DNA from: Caballeronia ptereochthonis
GTDB lineage: Bacteria > Pseudomonadota > Gammaproteobacteria > Burkholderiales > Burkholderiaceae
Length of the DNA: 64,000 nucleotides
Direction of reading: 5' to 3'
NCBI RefSeq assembly: GCF_001545075.1
Contig: NZ_FCOB02000008.1
Location: forward strand, 174,493-238,492
Shown: in pieces, positions 7,051 through 14,067 of the stretch
Position numbering within the stretch: the first letter of the stretch is position 1
Layout: every line of letters starts with the position of its first letter
Program-made: the position numbers and the translations under genes
Notes under the pieces: generated by a model
Told to the model about the DNA's origin: nothing
The model's database searches: none
Seen by the model: only the letters and a program-made list of their open reading frames with translations

Positions 7051-8499
7051 ATGAGCAGATTGATCGTGGTATCGAATCGCGTCGCGCCGATCCAGGAAGG
7101 CAAGCCCAGTGCGGGCGGTCTCGCGATCGGCGTTCTGGACGCGCTCAAGGAGACGGGGGGCGTGTGGTTCGGTTGGAGCGGCGAGATCGTCGGCGAGTCG
7201 GGCGCGCCCGTCGTGGAGAAGGGCGGCAAGGTGACCTACGCGACCGTGGGGCTCACGCGCCGCGATTACGACCAGTACTACCGGGGTTTCTCGAACGCCA
7301 CGCTGTGGCCGACCTTTCACTATCGCAACGACCTCTCGCGCTTCGACCGCGAGGAGTACGCGGGCTACATGCGCGTCAACGGGAGCCTGGCCGCGAAGCT
7401 GAAGACGCTTCTCAAGCCCGACGACATCATCTGGGTGCACGACTATCACATGCTGCCGTTCGCGCAAGAGCTGAGAAAGCTCGGCGTGGCAAATCCGATC
7501 GGTTTTTTCCTGCACATTCCGTTTCCGGTGCCGGAGATAATGCGCACGGTGCCGCCGCACGAGGAACTGATCGCGGCGATGTGCCAGTACGACGTCGTCG
7601 GCTTCCAGACGGAAAGCGACAAGCAGTCGTTCATCGATTACGTGGAGCGCACGAGCCGCGGCCATTTCAGCGACGACGGCATGCTGCAGGCGTTCGGCCG
7701 CATGCTCAAGGTCGGCGCGTACCCGATCGGCATCTATCCGGAGGCCATCGCCAAGTCGGCCGAGCAGTTCTCCGACCGCAAGCAGGTGAAGAGCCTGCGC
7801 GACAGCATGCGCGGGCGCAAGCTCATCATGAGCGTCGACCGTCTCGATTACTCGAAGGGACTCGTCGAGCGCTTCCAGGCGTTCGAGCGGCTGCTCCTCA
7901 ACGCGCCGGGCTGGCATGGCCGCGTGTCGCTCGTGCAGATCGCGCCGCCGACGCGCGCGGACGTGCAGACCTACCAGCGCATCCGCCAGAACCTGGAGGG
8001 TGAAGCGGGGCGCATCAACGGGCGCTTCGCGCAGCTCGACTGGACGCCGATCCAGTATCTCAACCGCAAGTACGAGCGCAATCTGCTGATGGCGCTGTTC
8101 CGCCTCTCGCAGGTCGGCTATGTGACGCCGCTGCGCGACGGCATGAATCTGGTCGCGAAGGAATACGTCGCGTCGCAGGATCCGGCCGATCCGGGCGCGC
8201 TGGTGCTCTCGCAGTTCGCGGGCGCGGCCGATCAGCTGCCGGGCGCGCTCGTCGTGAATCCGTTCGATCTCTCGCAGATGTCCGAGGCGCTGGAGCGCGC
8301 GCTGTCGATGCCGCTCGCCGAGCGGCAGGCGCGTCACGCCGACATGATGGCGCCGCTGCGCGAGAACAATCTCTCGGTCTGGCGCGATTCGTTCCTGTCG
8401 GACTTGCGCAGCGTCGCGACGGCGACATCGGTCACGGAAATGACCGTCAAGACGGTGAAGGGCGCGACGGAAGCGAAGCGCCCGGCGGCGAAGGCCTGA
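7051..8499 (+). CDS. otsA: Trehalose-6-phosphate synthase
   Basis: 482 residues, retaining-glucosyltransferase family GT20. It joins glucose from UDP-glucose to glucose-6-phosphate to give trehalose-6-phosphate. It starts MSRLIVVSNRVAP as in OtsA and has the loop GGLAIGVLDAL, the WVHDYHMLPFA motif (about 130-140), the YSKGLVERF motif (about 267-275) and the RDGMNLVAKEYVASQ donor-site motif near 365. Length fits the family. No phosphatase (otsB) is adjacent. A sigma-54-type promoter precedes it, which would put osmotic protection under the local rpoN system. Confidence 0.96.
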   Translation: MSRLIVVSNRVAPIQEGKPSAGGLAIGVLDALKETGGVWFGWSGEIVGESGAPVVEKGGKVTYATVGLTRRDYDQYYRGFSNATLWPTFHYRNDLSRFDREEYAGYMRVNGSLAAKLKTLLKPDDIIWVHDYHMLPFAQELRKLGVANPIGFFLHIPFPVPEIMRTVPPHEELIAAMCQYDVVGFQTESDKQSFIDYVERTSRGHFSDDGMLQAFGRMLKVGAYPIGIYPEAIAKSAEQFSDRKQVKSLRDSMRGRKLIMSVDRLDYSKGLVERFQAFERLLLNAPGWHGRVSLVQIAPPTRADVQTYQRIRQNLEGEAGRINGRFAQLDWTPIQYLNRKYERNLLMALFRLSQVGYVTPLRDGMNLVAKEYVASQDPADPGALVLSQFAGAADQLPGALVVNPFDLSQMSEALERALSMPLAERQARHADMMAPLRENNLSVWRDSFLSDLRSVATATSVTEMTVKTVKGATEAKRPAAKA

Positions 8500-8528
8500 A
8501 GCCGCGCTGAAACTCGTCGCACACATCG

Positions 8529-8558
8529 ACCCGCGTTTCGGGAGAAGCGCGGGTTTTT
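8529..8558 (+). terminator. Rho-independent terminator after otsA
   Basis: ACCCGCGTTT pairs with AAGCGCGGGT (one wobble) around a ten-base loop and is followed by a T run. Confidence 0.88.
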
Positions 8559-8580
8559 TGCGCTCATCGGCCCGCGTCCG

Positions 8581-8596
8581 CGGAACGAGACTTGCG
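8581..8596 (+). promoter_or_regulatory. Candidate sigma-54 promoter of the acidic protein gene
   Basis: CGGAACGAGACTTGCG has GG and GC ten bases apart, with ACG after the -24 GG and full TTGC. The one main departure is A for C in GGCAC. It lies just past the otsA terminator and 35 bases before the start at 8630. Confidence 0.55.
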
Positions 8597-8629
8597 AACT
8601 CGTCATGGACACGAACGAAGGAGGTCATG

Positions 8630-8974
8630 ATGAGCGGAAGCACACTGAACCCGCCGGAAGACGACGGCGCGGAATACGGCAAGGGACACGGAACGGGCGC
8701 GCTCGGCCCGAGCGACTCGTCGGACAGCGGCTCGGACGTGCAGGGCGAAAAGCGCTATCCGGGCGAGATCGAGGACGAACTCGATGCGCACGCCCTCGGC
8801 CAGTCCGAAGGCGAGCTCAATAGCGACACGGACCGCTTCGGCACGGGCGAAGCGGCATCGGCGGACGGCGACAATCATCTCGAACCGGACGCCGACATCC
8901 TGCCCGACGAAATCGCGGACGAAACGCGCGGCCTGGCCGACGAGGACGCCGAACCGGACGCGGACCAGCCCTGA
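8630..8974 (+). CDS. Highly acidic small protein
   Basis: 114 residues, very rich in Asp, Glu, Gly and Ser, with no Cys and no hydrophobic core; probably disordered. AAGGAGG lies five bases before the second of two adjacent ATG codons (8627 and 8630), so the second is chosen. An acidic repeat-like end (about 85-114) alternates Asp/Glu and Ala/Pro. No family recognised. It has its own candidate sigma-54 promoter and terminator, a pattern of a separately regulated stress gene. Confidence 0.7.
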   Translation: MSGSTLNPPEDDGAEYGKGHGTGALGPSDSSDSGSDVQGEKRYPGEIEDELDAHALGQSEGELNSDTDRFGTGEAASADGDNHLEPDADILPDEIADETRGLADEDAEPDADQP

Positions 8975-9001
8975 TTCGCTCTCAACGACGCAGTTCCGAC
9001 G

Positions 9002-9032
9002 CGGCGCGCTCCGGACGGAGTGCGCCGTTTTT
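9002..9032 (+). terminator. Rho-independent terminator after the acidic protein gene
   Basis: CGGCGCGCTCC (9002-9012) pairs with GGAGTGCGCCG (9017-9027) with one wobble, then five T. Confidence 0.85.
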
Positions 9033-9099
9033 ACACGCGCCTCGCAGCGCGGGCTAACATCGGCGATTGGCACTCTTCGCCGCGCTCACGCACTCGCCG

Positions 9100-10011
9100 A
9101 TGAATCAGGACGTCCGCGCTACTCAATCCGCACCGGTCGCCTCGGGCCGAACCTCGCGTTTCGGCTGGCTCTCGTGGATCGTCGACCCCGTCACGCAATG
9201 GACGCAGGACCACTGCCTGATGTTCTCGGCGTCGATCGCGTTCTTCGCGGCGTTCTCGCTCGCGCCGACGCTCGTCATCGTGATCTCGGTGGCGAGCGTG
9301 TTCTTCGGCGCCGATGCCGTGCAGGGGCGGCTCTTCGACGAGATCAGAGGCGTCGTGGGCGTGGACGCGGCGCACGCGCTGGAGGCGATCGTGGCGAACG
9401 CGTGGCATGCGGACATCGCGCGCAGCACGGCGATCCTGTCGCTCGCGGGCGTGCTGATCGGCGCGTCGGCGACCTTTTCGTCGCTGCATAGCGCCCTCAA
9501 CGTCATCTGGCCGACGCCCGCCGTGAGCACGCGCGAGAGCATCGTCACGCTGCTGCGCGTGCGGCTGATGTCGTTCGGCCTGGTGGTCGGCGCGGGACTG
9601 CTCGTCGCCGTGCTGCTCGTGCTCGATGCGCTCGTCGAGATACTCGGCCACTGGGTGCTCGGCGACGGCAGTCCGTTCATCGTGCTCTCGGACCTCACGC
9701 GGCGCGCGATCTCGCTCGCCGTGCTGACGATCGCGTTCACAGTGCTGCTCAAGTTCCTGCCGACGACGCGCATGCTCTGGCGCGACGCCGTGCTCGGCGC
9801 CGCCGCCGCCGCGCTGCTCTTCGAAGGCGGCAAGCGGCTCTTCGCGTTCTATCTCGCGCACGCGGGCACGGCGAACACGTTCGGCGCGGCGGGGTCGCTC
9901 GCGATCATCCTCATGTGGCTCTACTACTCGGCCGCCGTGTTCCTGCTCGGCGCGGAGCTTTCGGCGACGGCGGCCCGAAAGCGCACGCATCGCGCATCGG
10001 GCTGGCGCTGA
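9100..10011 (+). CDS. YihY/BrkB family inner-membrane protein
   Basis: 303 residues from the ATG of MNQDVRATQ; a TTG at 9067 would add 11 residues. About six membrane helices. The WTQDHCLMFSASIAFFAAFSL stretch and the GAAGSLAIILMWLYYSAAVFLLGAELSA stretch (about 260-290) are hallmarks of the BrkB/YihY family, once mislabelled ribonuclease BN. The role is unclear in most bacteria; transport or envelope function is assumed. No good ribosome site is visible. Confidence 0.88.
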   Translation: MNQDVRATQSAPVASGRTSRFGWLSWIVDPVTQWTQDHCLMFSASIAFFAAFSLAPTLVIVISVASVFFGADAVQGRLFDEIRGVVGVDAAHALEAIVANAWHADIARSTAILSLAGVLIGASATFSSLHSALNVIWPTPAVSTRESIVTLLRVRLMSFGLVVGAGLLVAVLLVLDALVEILGHWVLGDGSPFIVLSDLTRRAISLAVLTIAFTVLLKFLPTTRMLWRDAVLGAAAAALLFEGGKRLFAFYLAHAGTANTFGAAGSLAIILMWLYYSAAVFLLGAELSATAARKRTHRASGWR

Positions 10012-10018
10012 GCGTCCG

Positions 10019-10048
10019 AAAAAAAAGGCCGTCCGTGAACGGACGGCC
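10019..10048 (-). terminator. Rho-independent terminator of rpoN
   Basis: GGCCGTCC (10027-10034) and GGACGGCC (10041-10048) form a stem. On the minus strand it is followed by a run of T (10019-10026). It lies between the convergent rpoN and BrkB genes, about 95 bases past the rpoN stop. Confidence 0.8.
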
Positions 10049-10141
10049 TGTCGGCTACGCTCCCTGTCGCTCAGACGCCTCGCTTGACCGGGTCGTCGCC
10101 GAGCGCTCGAAAGCGTAAAAGCGGTGTGCGCGCGCGCCTCA

Positions 10142-11629
10142 TCACGCCTGTCGGCGCAGCTCGGCGGGTGGCACCTTCATCAGATGGCGATACTTCGCCA
10201 CCGTGCGGCGCGCGACGATCACACCCTGATCGGCGAGCATCTTCGCGAGGCTCACGTCGGACAGCGGATCGCGCGTGTTCTCCTTCGCGATCATCTCCTT
10301 CAGCAGCGCGCGCACCGCGGCGGCCGAGCACGTGCCGCCGCTTTCCGTGCTGAGCTCGCGCGGGAAGAAGTGCTTGAACTCGAAGATGCCGCGCGGCGTG
10401 GCCATGTACTTGTTGCCCGTGGCGCGGGAGATGGTCGATTCGTGCAGGCCGAGCTCATCGGCAACATCGCGCAGCACGAGCGGCTTGAGCGCGATCTCGC
10501 CATAGTCGAAGAAAGCCTTCTGATGCGAGACGATGCATTCGGCGACCCGCTGAATCGTCGTGAAGCGCTGCTGCGCGTTGCGGATCAGCCAGCGCGCTTC
10601 CTGCAATTGCTGGGCGAGCGGCGAGCGGCTCGCGCCCGCGGATTGCGCGAAGAGCTCCGCATACATGCGATGGATGCGCGCACGTGGCAGCACGGCCGGA
10701 TTGATCGTGACGACCCATTGCTTCTTCACCTGACGCACGATGACGTCCGGCACCACGTAGTTGTCCTCGCTCTGGCCGTAGTTCTCGCCCGGCTTCGGAT
10801 CCAGGCGGCGCACGAGCGCGCAGGCGATCCGCAGTTCATCCGCGCTGCAGCCGATCTTCTTCTGCAGCTCGGCCTGCTCGCGCCGCGCGAGACGCTCCAG
10901 ATGATGTTCGACGATCTCGAGCGCGACCTCGCGGCCCGGGGTCTCTTCATCCATTGCCTCGAGTTGCAGCGTCAGGCATTCGGAGAGATTGCGCGCCCCG
11001 ACGCCCGGCTTGTCGAGCGACTGCACGAGCTTGAGGGCGATGTTGAGTTCGTCCTCGGTGAGCGCGGGTTCGATCTCGACCACGCTCGCGAGCTCGCTCA
11101 GCTCCTGGCGCAGATAACCGTCGTCGTCGAGCGCCTCGATGATGAGGTGCGCAACGGCGCGATCGCGCTCGTTCAGCTGATAGAGGCGCAACGCGTCGTG
11201 CAGCGTCTCGTGCAGCGACGGCTCGATGCGCACCCAGTCGGCGGGATCGGAGCCTTCGCCGTCGCCGTTGCTGCGCGCGCCGCCGCGGCCGAACGGATCC
11301 GACGAGAACTCGCTCACCGGATCCTCATGCGTGCCGGCATCGGCGCCCTGTTCGCCTTCCGCGCTGGATTCGGATGCGAGGGGCGCTTCCTTGGCGCCGT
11401 CGGCCATGCTGGAGAGCGAGGCCTCGCTCATCGAGTTGCCGTTGTCGGCGCCGAGCGCATTGTCCTCGGTCTGAGACTCGTCGTATTCGAGAAAAGGATT
11501 GGTGTCGAGTGCGTTTCGCAGTTCCTGCTGGAATTCCAGCGACGAGAGTTGCAGAAGACGAACCGATTGCTGAAGACGCGGTGTGAGCGCGAGGCTTTGC
11601 TTCGCGCGGAGTTCGAGTGTAGGCGGCAT
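10142..11629 (-). CDS. rpoN: RNA polymerase sigma-54 factor (second-locus type)
   Basis: 495 residues, full length. Region I is Gln/Leu-rich (about 8-50, LTPRLQQSVRLLQLSSLEFQQEL). An acidic linker spans about 55-120; the core-binding region and the HTH with HESTISRATGNKYM follow. The C-terminal RpoN box (473-482) reads ARRTVAKYRH, one residue away from the usual ARRTVAKYRE. The gene stands alone: the usual neighbours lptB, hpf and ptsN are absent, so this is probably a second rpoN copy. Upstream is a sigma-54 promoter with a full consensus match, pointing to self-activation. It must work with AAA+ activators such as the two encoded at 1450-2517 and 4557-5960. Confidence 0.96.
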   Translation of the reverse strand: MPPTLELRAKQSLALTPRLQQSVRLLQLSSLEFQQELRNALDTNPFLEYDESQTEDNALGADNGNSMSEASLSSMADGAKEAPLASESSAEGEQGADAGTHEDPVSEFSSDPFGRGGARSNGDGEGSDPADWVRIEPSLHETLHDALRLYQLNERDRAVAHLIIEALDDDGYLRQELSELASVVEIEPALTEDELNIALKLVQSLDKPGVGARNLSECLTLQLEAMDEETPGREVALEIVEHHLERLARREQAELQKKIGCSADELRIACALVRRLDPKPGENYGQSEDNYVVPDVIVRQVKKQWVVTINPAVLPRARIHRMYAELFAQSAGASRSPLAQQLQEARWLIRNAQQRFTTIQRVAECIVSHQKAFFDYGEIALKPLVLRDVADELGLHESTISRATGNKYMATPRGIFEFKHFFPRELSTESGGTCSAAAVRALLKEMIAKENTRDPLSDVSLAKMLADQGVIVARRTVAKYRHLMKVPPAELRRQA

Positions 11630-11684
11630 TGCTTGCTAATCCTCGATTGTTCTAGACGTAGTGGGCAGGCTTGCGGACTAACAA

Positions 11685-11700
11685 AGCAACAGCCGTGCCA
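11685..11700 (-). promoter_or_regulatory. Consensus sigma-54 promoter of rpoN
   Basis: The minus strand reads TGGCACGGCTGTTGCT, matching TGGCACG-N4-TTGCT at every fixed position and spacing. The -12 GC is 57 bases before the rpoN start. It strongly suggests that rpoN is transcribed by sigma-54 holoenzyme. Confidence 0.85.
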
Positions 11701-11953
11701 TGGTCCGTCAAGCTCGCGCCGCTCCTACGTTTTTTGCCCTCGTATGCCTTCTCATCGAGCGTTTGCCAGGCTCGTTTCGCGCAGTTTTTACACGTGCTCG
11801 GACAAAAGCGCCGCGCGTTTCGCTGGCGGGCGCGGAGACCCTCGCGACTGCTCGCATACACGCCGAACATTTGTTCGGTCTCGCGCGAAAGCCTCGGTCC
11901 GACAAGCGTTGCGCGGCCTTCGCCGCCCGGGCCGATGCGGCACTGGAGTGCGC
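11701..11953. other. Shared upstream region between the rpoN and BON-gene promoters
   Basis: 253 bases between two back-to-back sigma-54 elements, with no supported gene. This is where an enhancer site serving both promoters would be expected. It contains the palindrome at 11863-11878. Reading frames crossing it on either strand look like chance openings. Confidence 0.5.
11863..11878. promoter_or_regulatory. Palindrome, candidate enhancer site for a sigma-54 activator
   Basis: CCGAACATTTGTTCGG is a perfect inverted repeat of seven bases around TT. It lies about 85 bases upstream of the BON-gene -24 element and about 165 bases upstream of the rpoN one, a typical activator-binding distance. 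The protein that binds is not known. Confidence 0.5.
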
Positions 11954-11969
11954 CGGCACGCAAGTTGCG
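11954..11969 (+). promoter_or_regulatory. Strong candidate sigma-54 promoter of the BON-domain gene
   Basis: CGGCACGCAAGTTGCG contains GGCACG-N4-TTGC with exact spacing. The -12 GC is 125 bases before the start at 12093. A weaker element overlaps at 11968-11983. Confidence 0.75.
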
Positions 11970-12092
11970 GAAGAGACCTTGCGTTTCGCGTGCTACGGCG
12001 CGGTACGTAATCGAAGAGCCGCCTCTCGCAGGTCACAAGTGAAAAGCGACCGGGGCGCGCCAGACCAGAATCGAAAAAATTGGAGTATTGCC

Positions 12093-12434
12093 ATGAAGAT
12101 GACTCAAATCGTGAAGGCAGCCGGCGGTATCGCGTGTGTGGTGTTCGCGCTGAACGTGGGCGCGCAAACCAATTCGGCATCGTCGAGCAGCAGTTCCGGC
12201 ACGAGCGTCGGCCAGAAGGTCGATGACAGCGCGATCACCACCAAGGTCAAGGCCGAGCTCCTCGGCGCGAAGAACGTCAAGTCCACGCATATCCACGTGA
12301 AGACCCGTGCGGGCGTGGTGTCGCTGACGGGCACGGTGCCTTCGGCGGAGGACAAGACCGCCGCGGAGGAAGTCGTCTCGAACGTCTCGGGTGTTGCTTC
12401 CGTGAAGAACCATCTTAAAATTGCGGCCAAGTAA
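12093..12434 (+). CDS. Periplasmic BON-domain protein (OsmY-like)
   Basis: 113 residues. A signal peptide is cleaved near residue 24 (VGAQ). A Ser-rich linker (28-38) leads to one BON domain (about 42-112) with DSAITTKVKAELL and the GVVSLTGTV motif. BON proteins bind membranes and protect the periplasm during osmotic stress (OsmY, DolP). TGGAG precedes the ATG. It is divergent from rpoN with a near-consensus sigma-54 promoter, so is probably a direct member of the local regulon. Confidence 0.88.
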   Translation: MKMTQIVKAAGGIACVVFALNVGAQTNSASSSSSSGTSVGQKVDDSAITTKVKAELLGAKNVKSTHIHVKTRAGVVSLTGTVPSAEDKTAAEEVVSNVSGVASVKNHLKIAAK

Positions 12435-12493
12435 TGGCATAGTTCGTATGCCCGGCTCGCCACGGCGGGCCGCGGTCGAGTGCCAGCAGTACG

Positions 12494-12556
12494 GAACCCG
12501 CGCGGGGTTCGACGATTCGCCGCGAAGCGGCGATGAATCGGACGAAGCGCGGGTTC
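12494..12556. repeat. Nested inverted repeat downstream of the BON gene
   Basis: GAACCCGCGC (12494-12503) and GCGCGGGTTC (12547-12556) enclose a second stem, GCCGC-GAA-GCGGC with flanking GATTC/GAATC. No T run follows, so it is not a plain terminator; it may stabilise the upstream mRNA or act as a structured site. The rest of the 299-base gap shows no further clear signal. Confidence 0.5.
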
Positions 12557-12733
12557 TCGCATGAGGGGCGCTCGAGTCGCAGCTTTACGCATGACGCTTC
12601 ACGCAGTGCGCATGACCTCGCAGCACTTCGAATCCTAAAAACGAAGTACGACCGTTCAGGACGGTACTTATACAGGTGGCTCGCGAACCCGCCGTCGCGC
12701 GACGTTCAGAGGCCCCGACAAAAGGAGCTCTTC

Positions 12734-12970
12734 ATGAAGACGAAAAAGATGGCATTGATCGGCGCGCTCGCGCTGGCGTTCTCCACGGCTGCGTTCGCGC
12801 AAGCGGCGTCGGATGCGGCAGGGGCGATGAGCGCGGCGTCGGGCGCGCACGCGAAAAAGCAGAAGGGCACGTATCTGCATCAGCAGAACAAGGCGCACAA
12901 GCTGAAGGGCGCGTCGGCCGCGGCTGCGGCTTCGTCGCTCGGCACCAACGACAAGGGTGCCCCGCAGTAA
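12734..12970 (+). CDS. Small secreted or periplasmic Ala/Lys-rich protein
   Basis: 78 residues. AAAGGAG is eight bases before the ATG. A clear signal peptide ends with AFAQA near residue 23. The mature part is rich in Ala, Lys, His and Ser (AHAKKQKGTYLHQQNKAHKL) and looks disordered and basic. No family recognised. A terminator follows. No canonical sigma-54 element was found upstream. Confidence 0.72.
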   Translation: MKTKKMALIGALALAFSTAAFAQAASDAAGAMSAASGAHAKKQKGTYLHQQNKAHKLKGASAAAAASSLGTNDKGAPQ

Positions 12971-13003
12971 GTCATCCGTGCGCAGGCATCCGGCCTGCAA
13001 CGA

Positions 13004-13036
13004 ACAAACGGCCGCGTGAGCGGCCGTTTGTCTTTT
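13004..13036 (+). terminator. Rho-independent terminator
   Basis: ACAAACGGCCGC and GCGGCCGTTTGT form a 12-bp perfect stem with a four-base loop, followed by CTTTT. Confidence 0.9.
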
Positions 13037-13073
13037 CGCGCGGCATTTTCATGAAGCCGCGTGATTCAGCGCA

Positions 13074-13526
13074 TCATGACTTCGCCGCCGCGTACTGATC
13101 GCGCAGATCGCGGATGCGGTCGTGATTCTCCAGCACACCTTGATACTGCCGCTCCACGACGGCGCGGATATCCGCGGGCAGATCCTTGTCGAGCGCCTGG
13201 CGATAGTTCTTCTTCGCGGCATCCTCGCCGCGCTCGCATTCCGCGAGAATCGCGTGATCGCTGTGTCCGCTGACGGCCGACTTCACGTCGACCCAGCCGC
13301 GATGCAGCGCGCCCGCCATCGAGCCGCCGGTTTCCGGTTTTCCGCCCAGGCGCTGAACGATGTCCTGCAGCTCTCGCGCACCTTGAGCGCAGGCCTCCGC
13401 ACGGTTCTGGAACAGCAGCTTGAGGCTTGGGTCACGTGTGTCCTCGGCTGCCTTCAGAAAGCCCTTCTCTCCGTCCTTCGAGGTTTCGACGAGATCGTTG
13501 AGTACGGATACGACGTTCGTGCTCAT
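13074..13526 (-). CDS. PA2169-family four-helix-bundle protein (DUF2383)
   Basis: 150 residues. AAAGGAGG precedes the ATG of MSTNVVSVLNDL. The sequence is all helical with Glu/His/Asp at ferritin-like spacings: NDLVETSKDGEKGF, ARELQDIVQRLGG, CERGEDAAKKNYRQAL, and an ending of ENHDRIRDLRDQY. Members are stress-induced proteins of unknown chemistry. A GGCACG-type sigma-54 element lies upstream on the same strand. Confidence 0.85.
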   Translation of the reverse strand: MSTNVVSVLNDLVETSKDGEKGFLKAAEDTRDPSLKLLFQNRAEACAQGARELQDIVQRLGGKPETGGSMAGALHRGWVDVKSAVSGHSDHAILAECERGEDAAKKNYRQALDKDLPADIRAVVERQYQGVLENHDRIRDLRDQYAAAKS

Positions 13527-13598
13527 GTAACACCTCCTTTTGGTTTCCACATTGCCACCTCGCTGCCTCCCTGCGGGATGCGGCTCGCTGATTCTTCC

Positions 13599-13614
13599 CG
13601 CATGCGGCGTGCCC
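13599..13614 (-). promoter_or_regulatory. Candidate sigma-54 promoter of the PA2169-type gene
   Basis: The minus strand reads GGGCACGCCGCATGCG: GGCACG then ATGC, with GG and GC ten bases apart. The -12 GC is 74 bases before the start at 13526. Confidence 0.6.
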
Positions 13615-13660
13615 GCGTGGTTGTGCTGCATCGGCCGATCGGGCCGGCGTCGGACGTGCG

Positions 13661-13676
13661 GGGCATGTGACTTGCT
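13661..13676 (+). promoter_or_regulatory. Candidate sigma-54 promoter of the 13742 gene
   Basis: GGGCATGTGACTTGCT matches TGGCACG-N4-TTGCT except at two positions, with exact spacing. The -12 GC is 67 bases before the GTG start. It is back to back with the element at 13599-13614, 46 bases apart. Confidence 0.6.
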
Positions 13677-13741
13677 AAGGATTCGGCACTATAAGCGCGC
13701 GTCCGGTCGAGATCGCGCGAACACGGCAACAGGAGAAAGCA

Positions 13742-13996
13742 GTGAAATACTTCAACCGTCTCGCGCATCGCGAGTTTCTGGTACTCGTGGCGATCGTCGC
13801 TTCGGCGCTCACCATGCATGTCCGCCAGCACGTCGCCGGCAATGACGCGCAGCCCGCGCAATCGGCGCGCGCGAGCGACGGCCGGCTCTGCGAGCCGCCC
13901 ACATCGGATGCGAGGAAGATGCGCGTCCTGCCCGCCGATTGCGGCATCCGGGCGACGAACGTGCAATCCGCCGGCGCTCATGCGCTCTGGGTCTGA
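13742..13996 (+). CDS. Small membrane-anchored or secreted protein, GTG start
   Basis: 84 residues. GTG is the start, with CAGGAGAAA before it. A hydrophobic N-terminal helix (about 9-25) acts as anchor or signal peptide. The remaining polar region has two Cys (CEPP and DCG) that could form a disulfide. No family recognised. A sigma-54-like element upstream and a terminator downstream support a real transcription unit. Confidence 0.55.
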   Translation: MKYFNRLAHREFLVLVAIVASALTMHVRQHVAGNDAQPAQSARASDGRLCEPPTSDARKMRVLPADCGIRATNVQSAGAHALWV

Positions 13997-14019
13997 TGCA
14001 CGAGCGCTGCCGGAAGCGA

Positions 14020-14043
14020 AAACGCCCGCGTACGCGGGCGTTT
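14020..14043. terminator. Bidirectional terminator between convergent units
   Basis: AAACGCCCGCG followed by its mirror CGCGGGCGTTT (24-bp palindrome around TA) gives a stem with A/T tails on both sides. It serves the 13742 gene and the minus-strand operon ending at 14068. Confidence 0.8.
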
Positions 14044-14067
14044 CCTCATTGAGGCGCCGGAGGACGG

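Noticed and set aside
9067..9083. TTGGCAC followed by GC upstream of the BrkB gene
   Set aside because: GG and GC are 11 bases apart, not ten; sigma-54 promoters do not tolerate that spacing.
11652..11963. 103-residue minus-strand frame between rpoN and the BON gene
   Set aside because: It would run over the consensus sigma-54 promoter of rpoN and has no ribosome site or recognisable domain.
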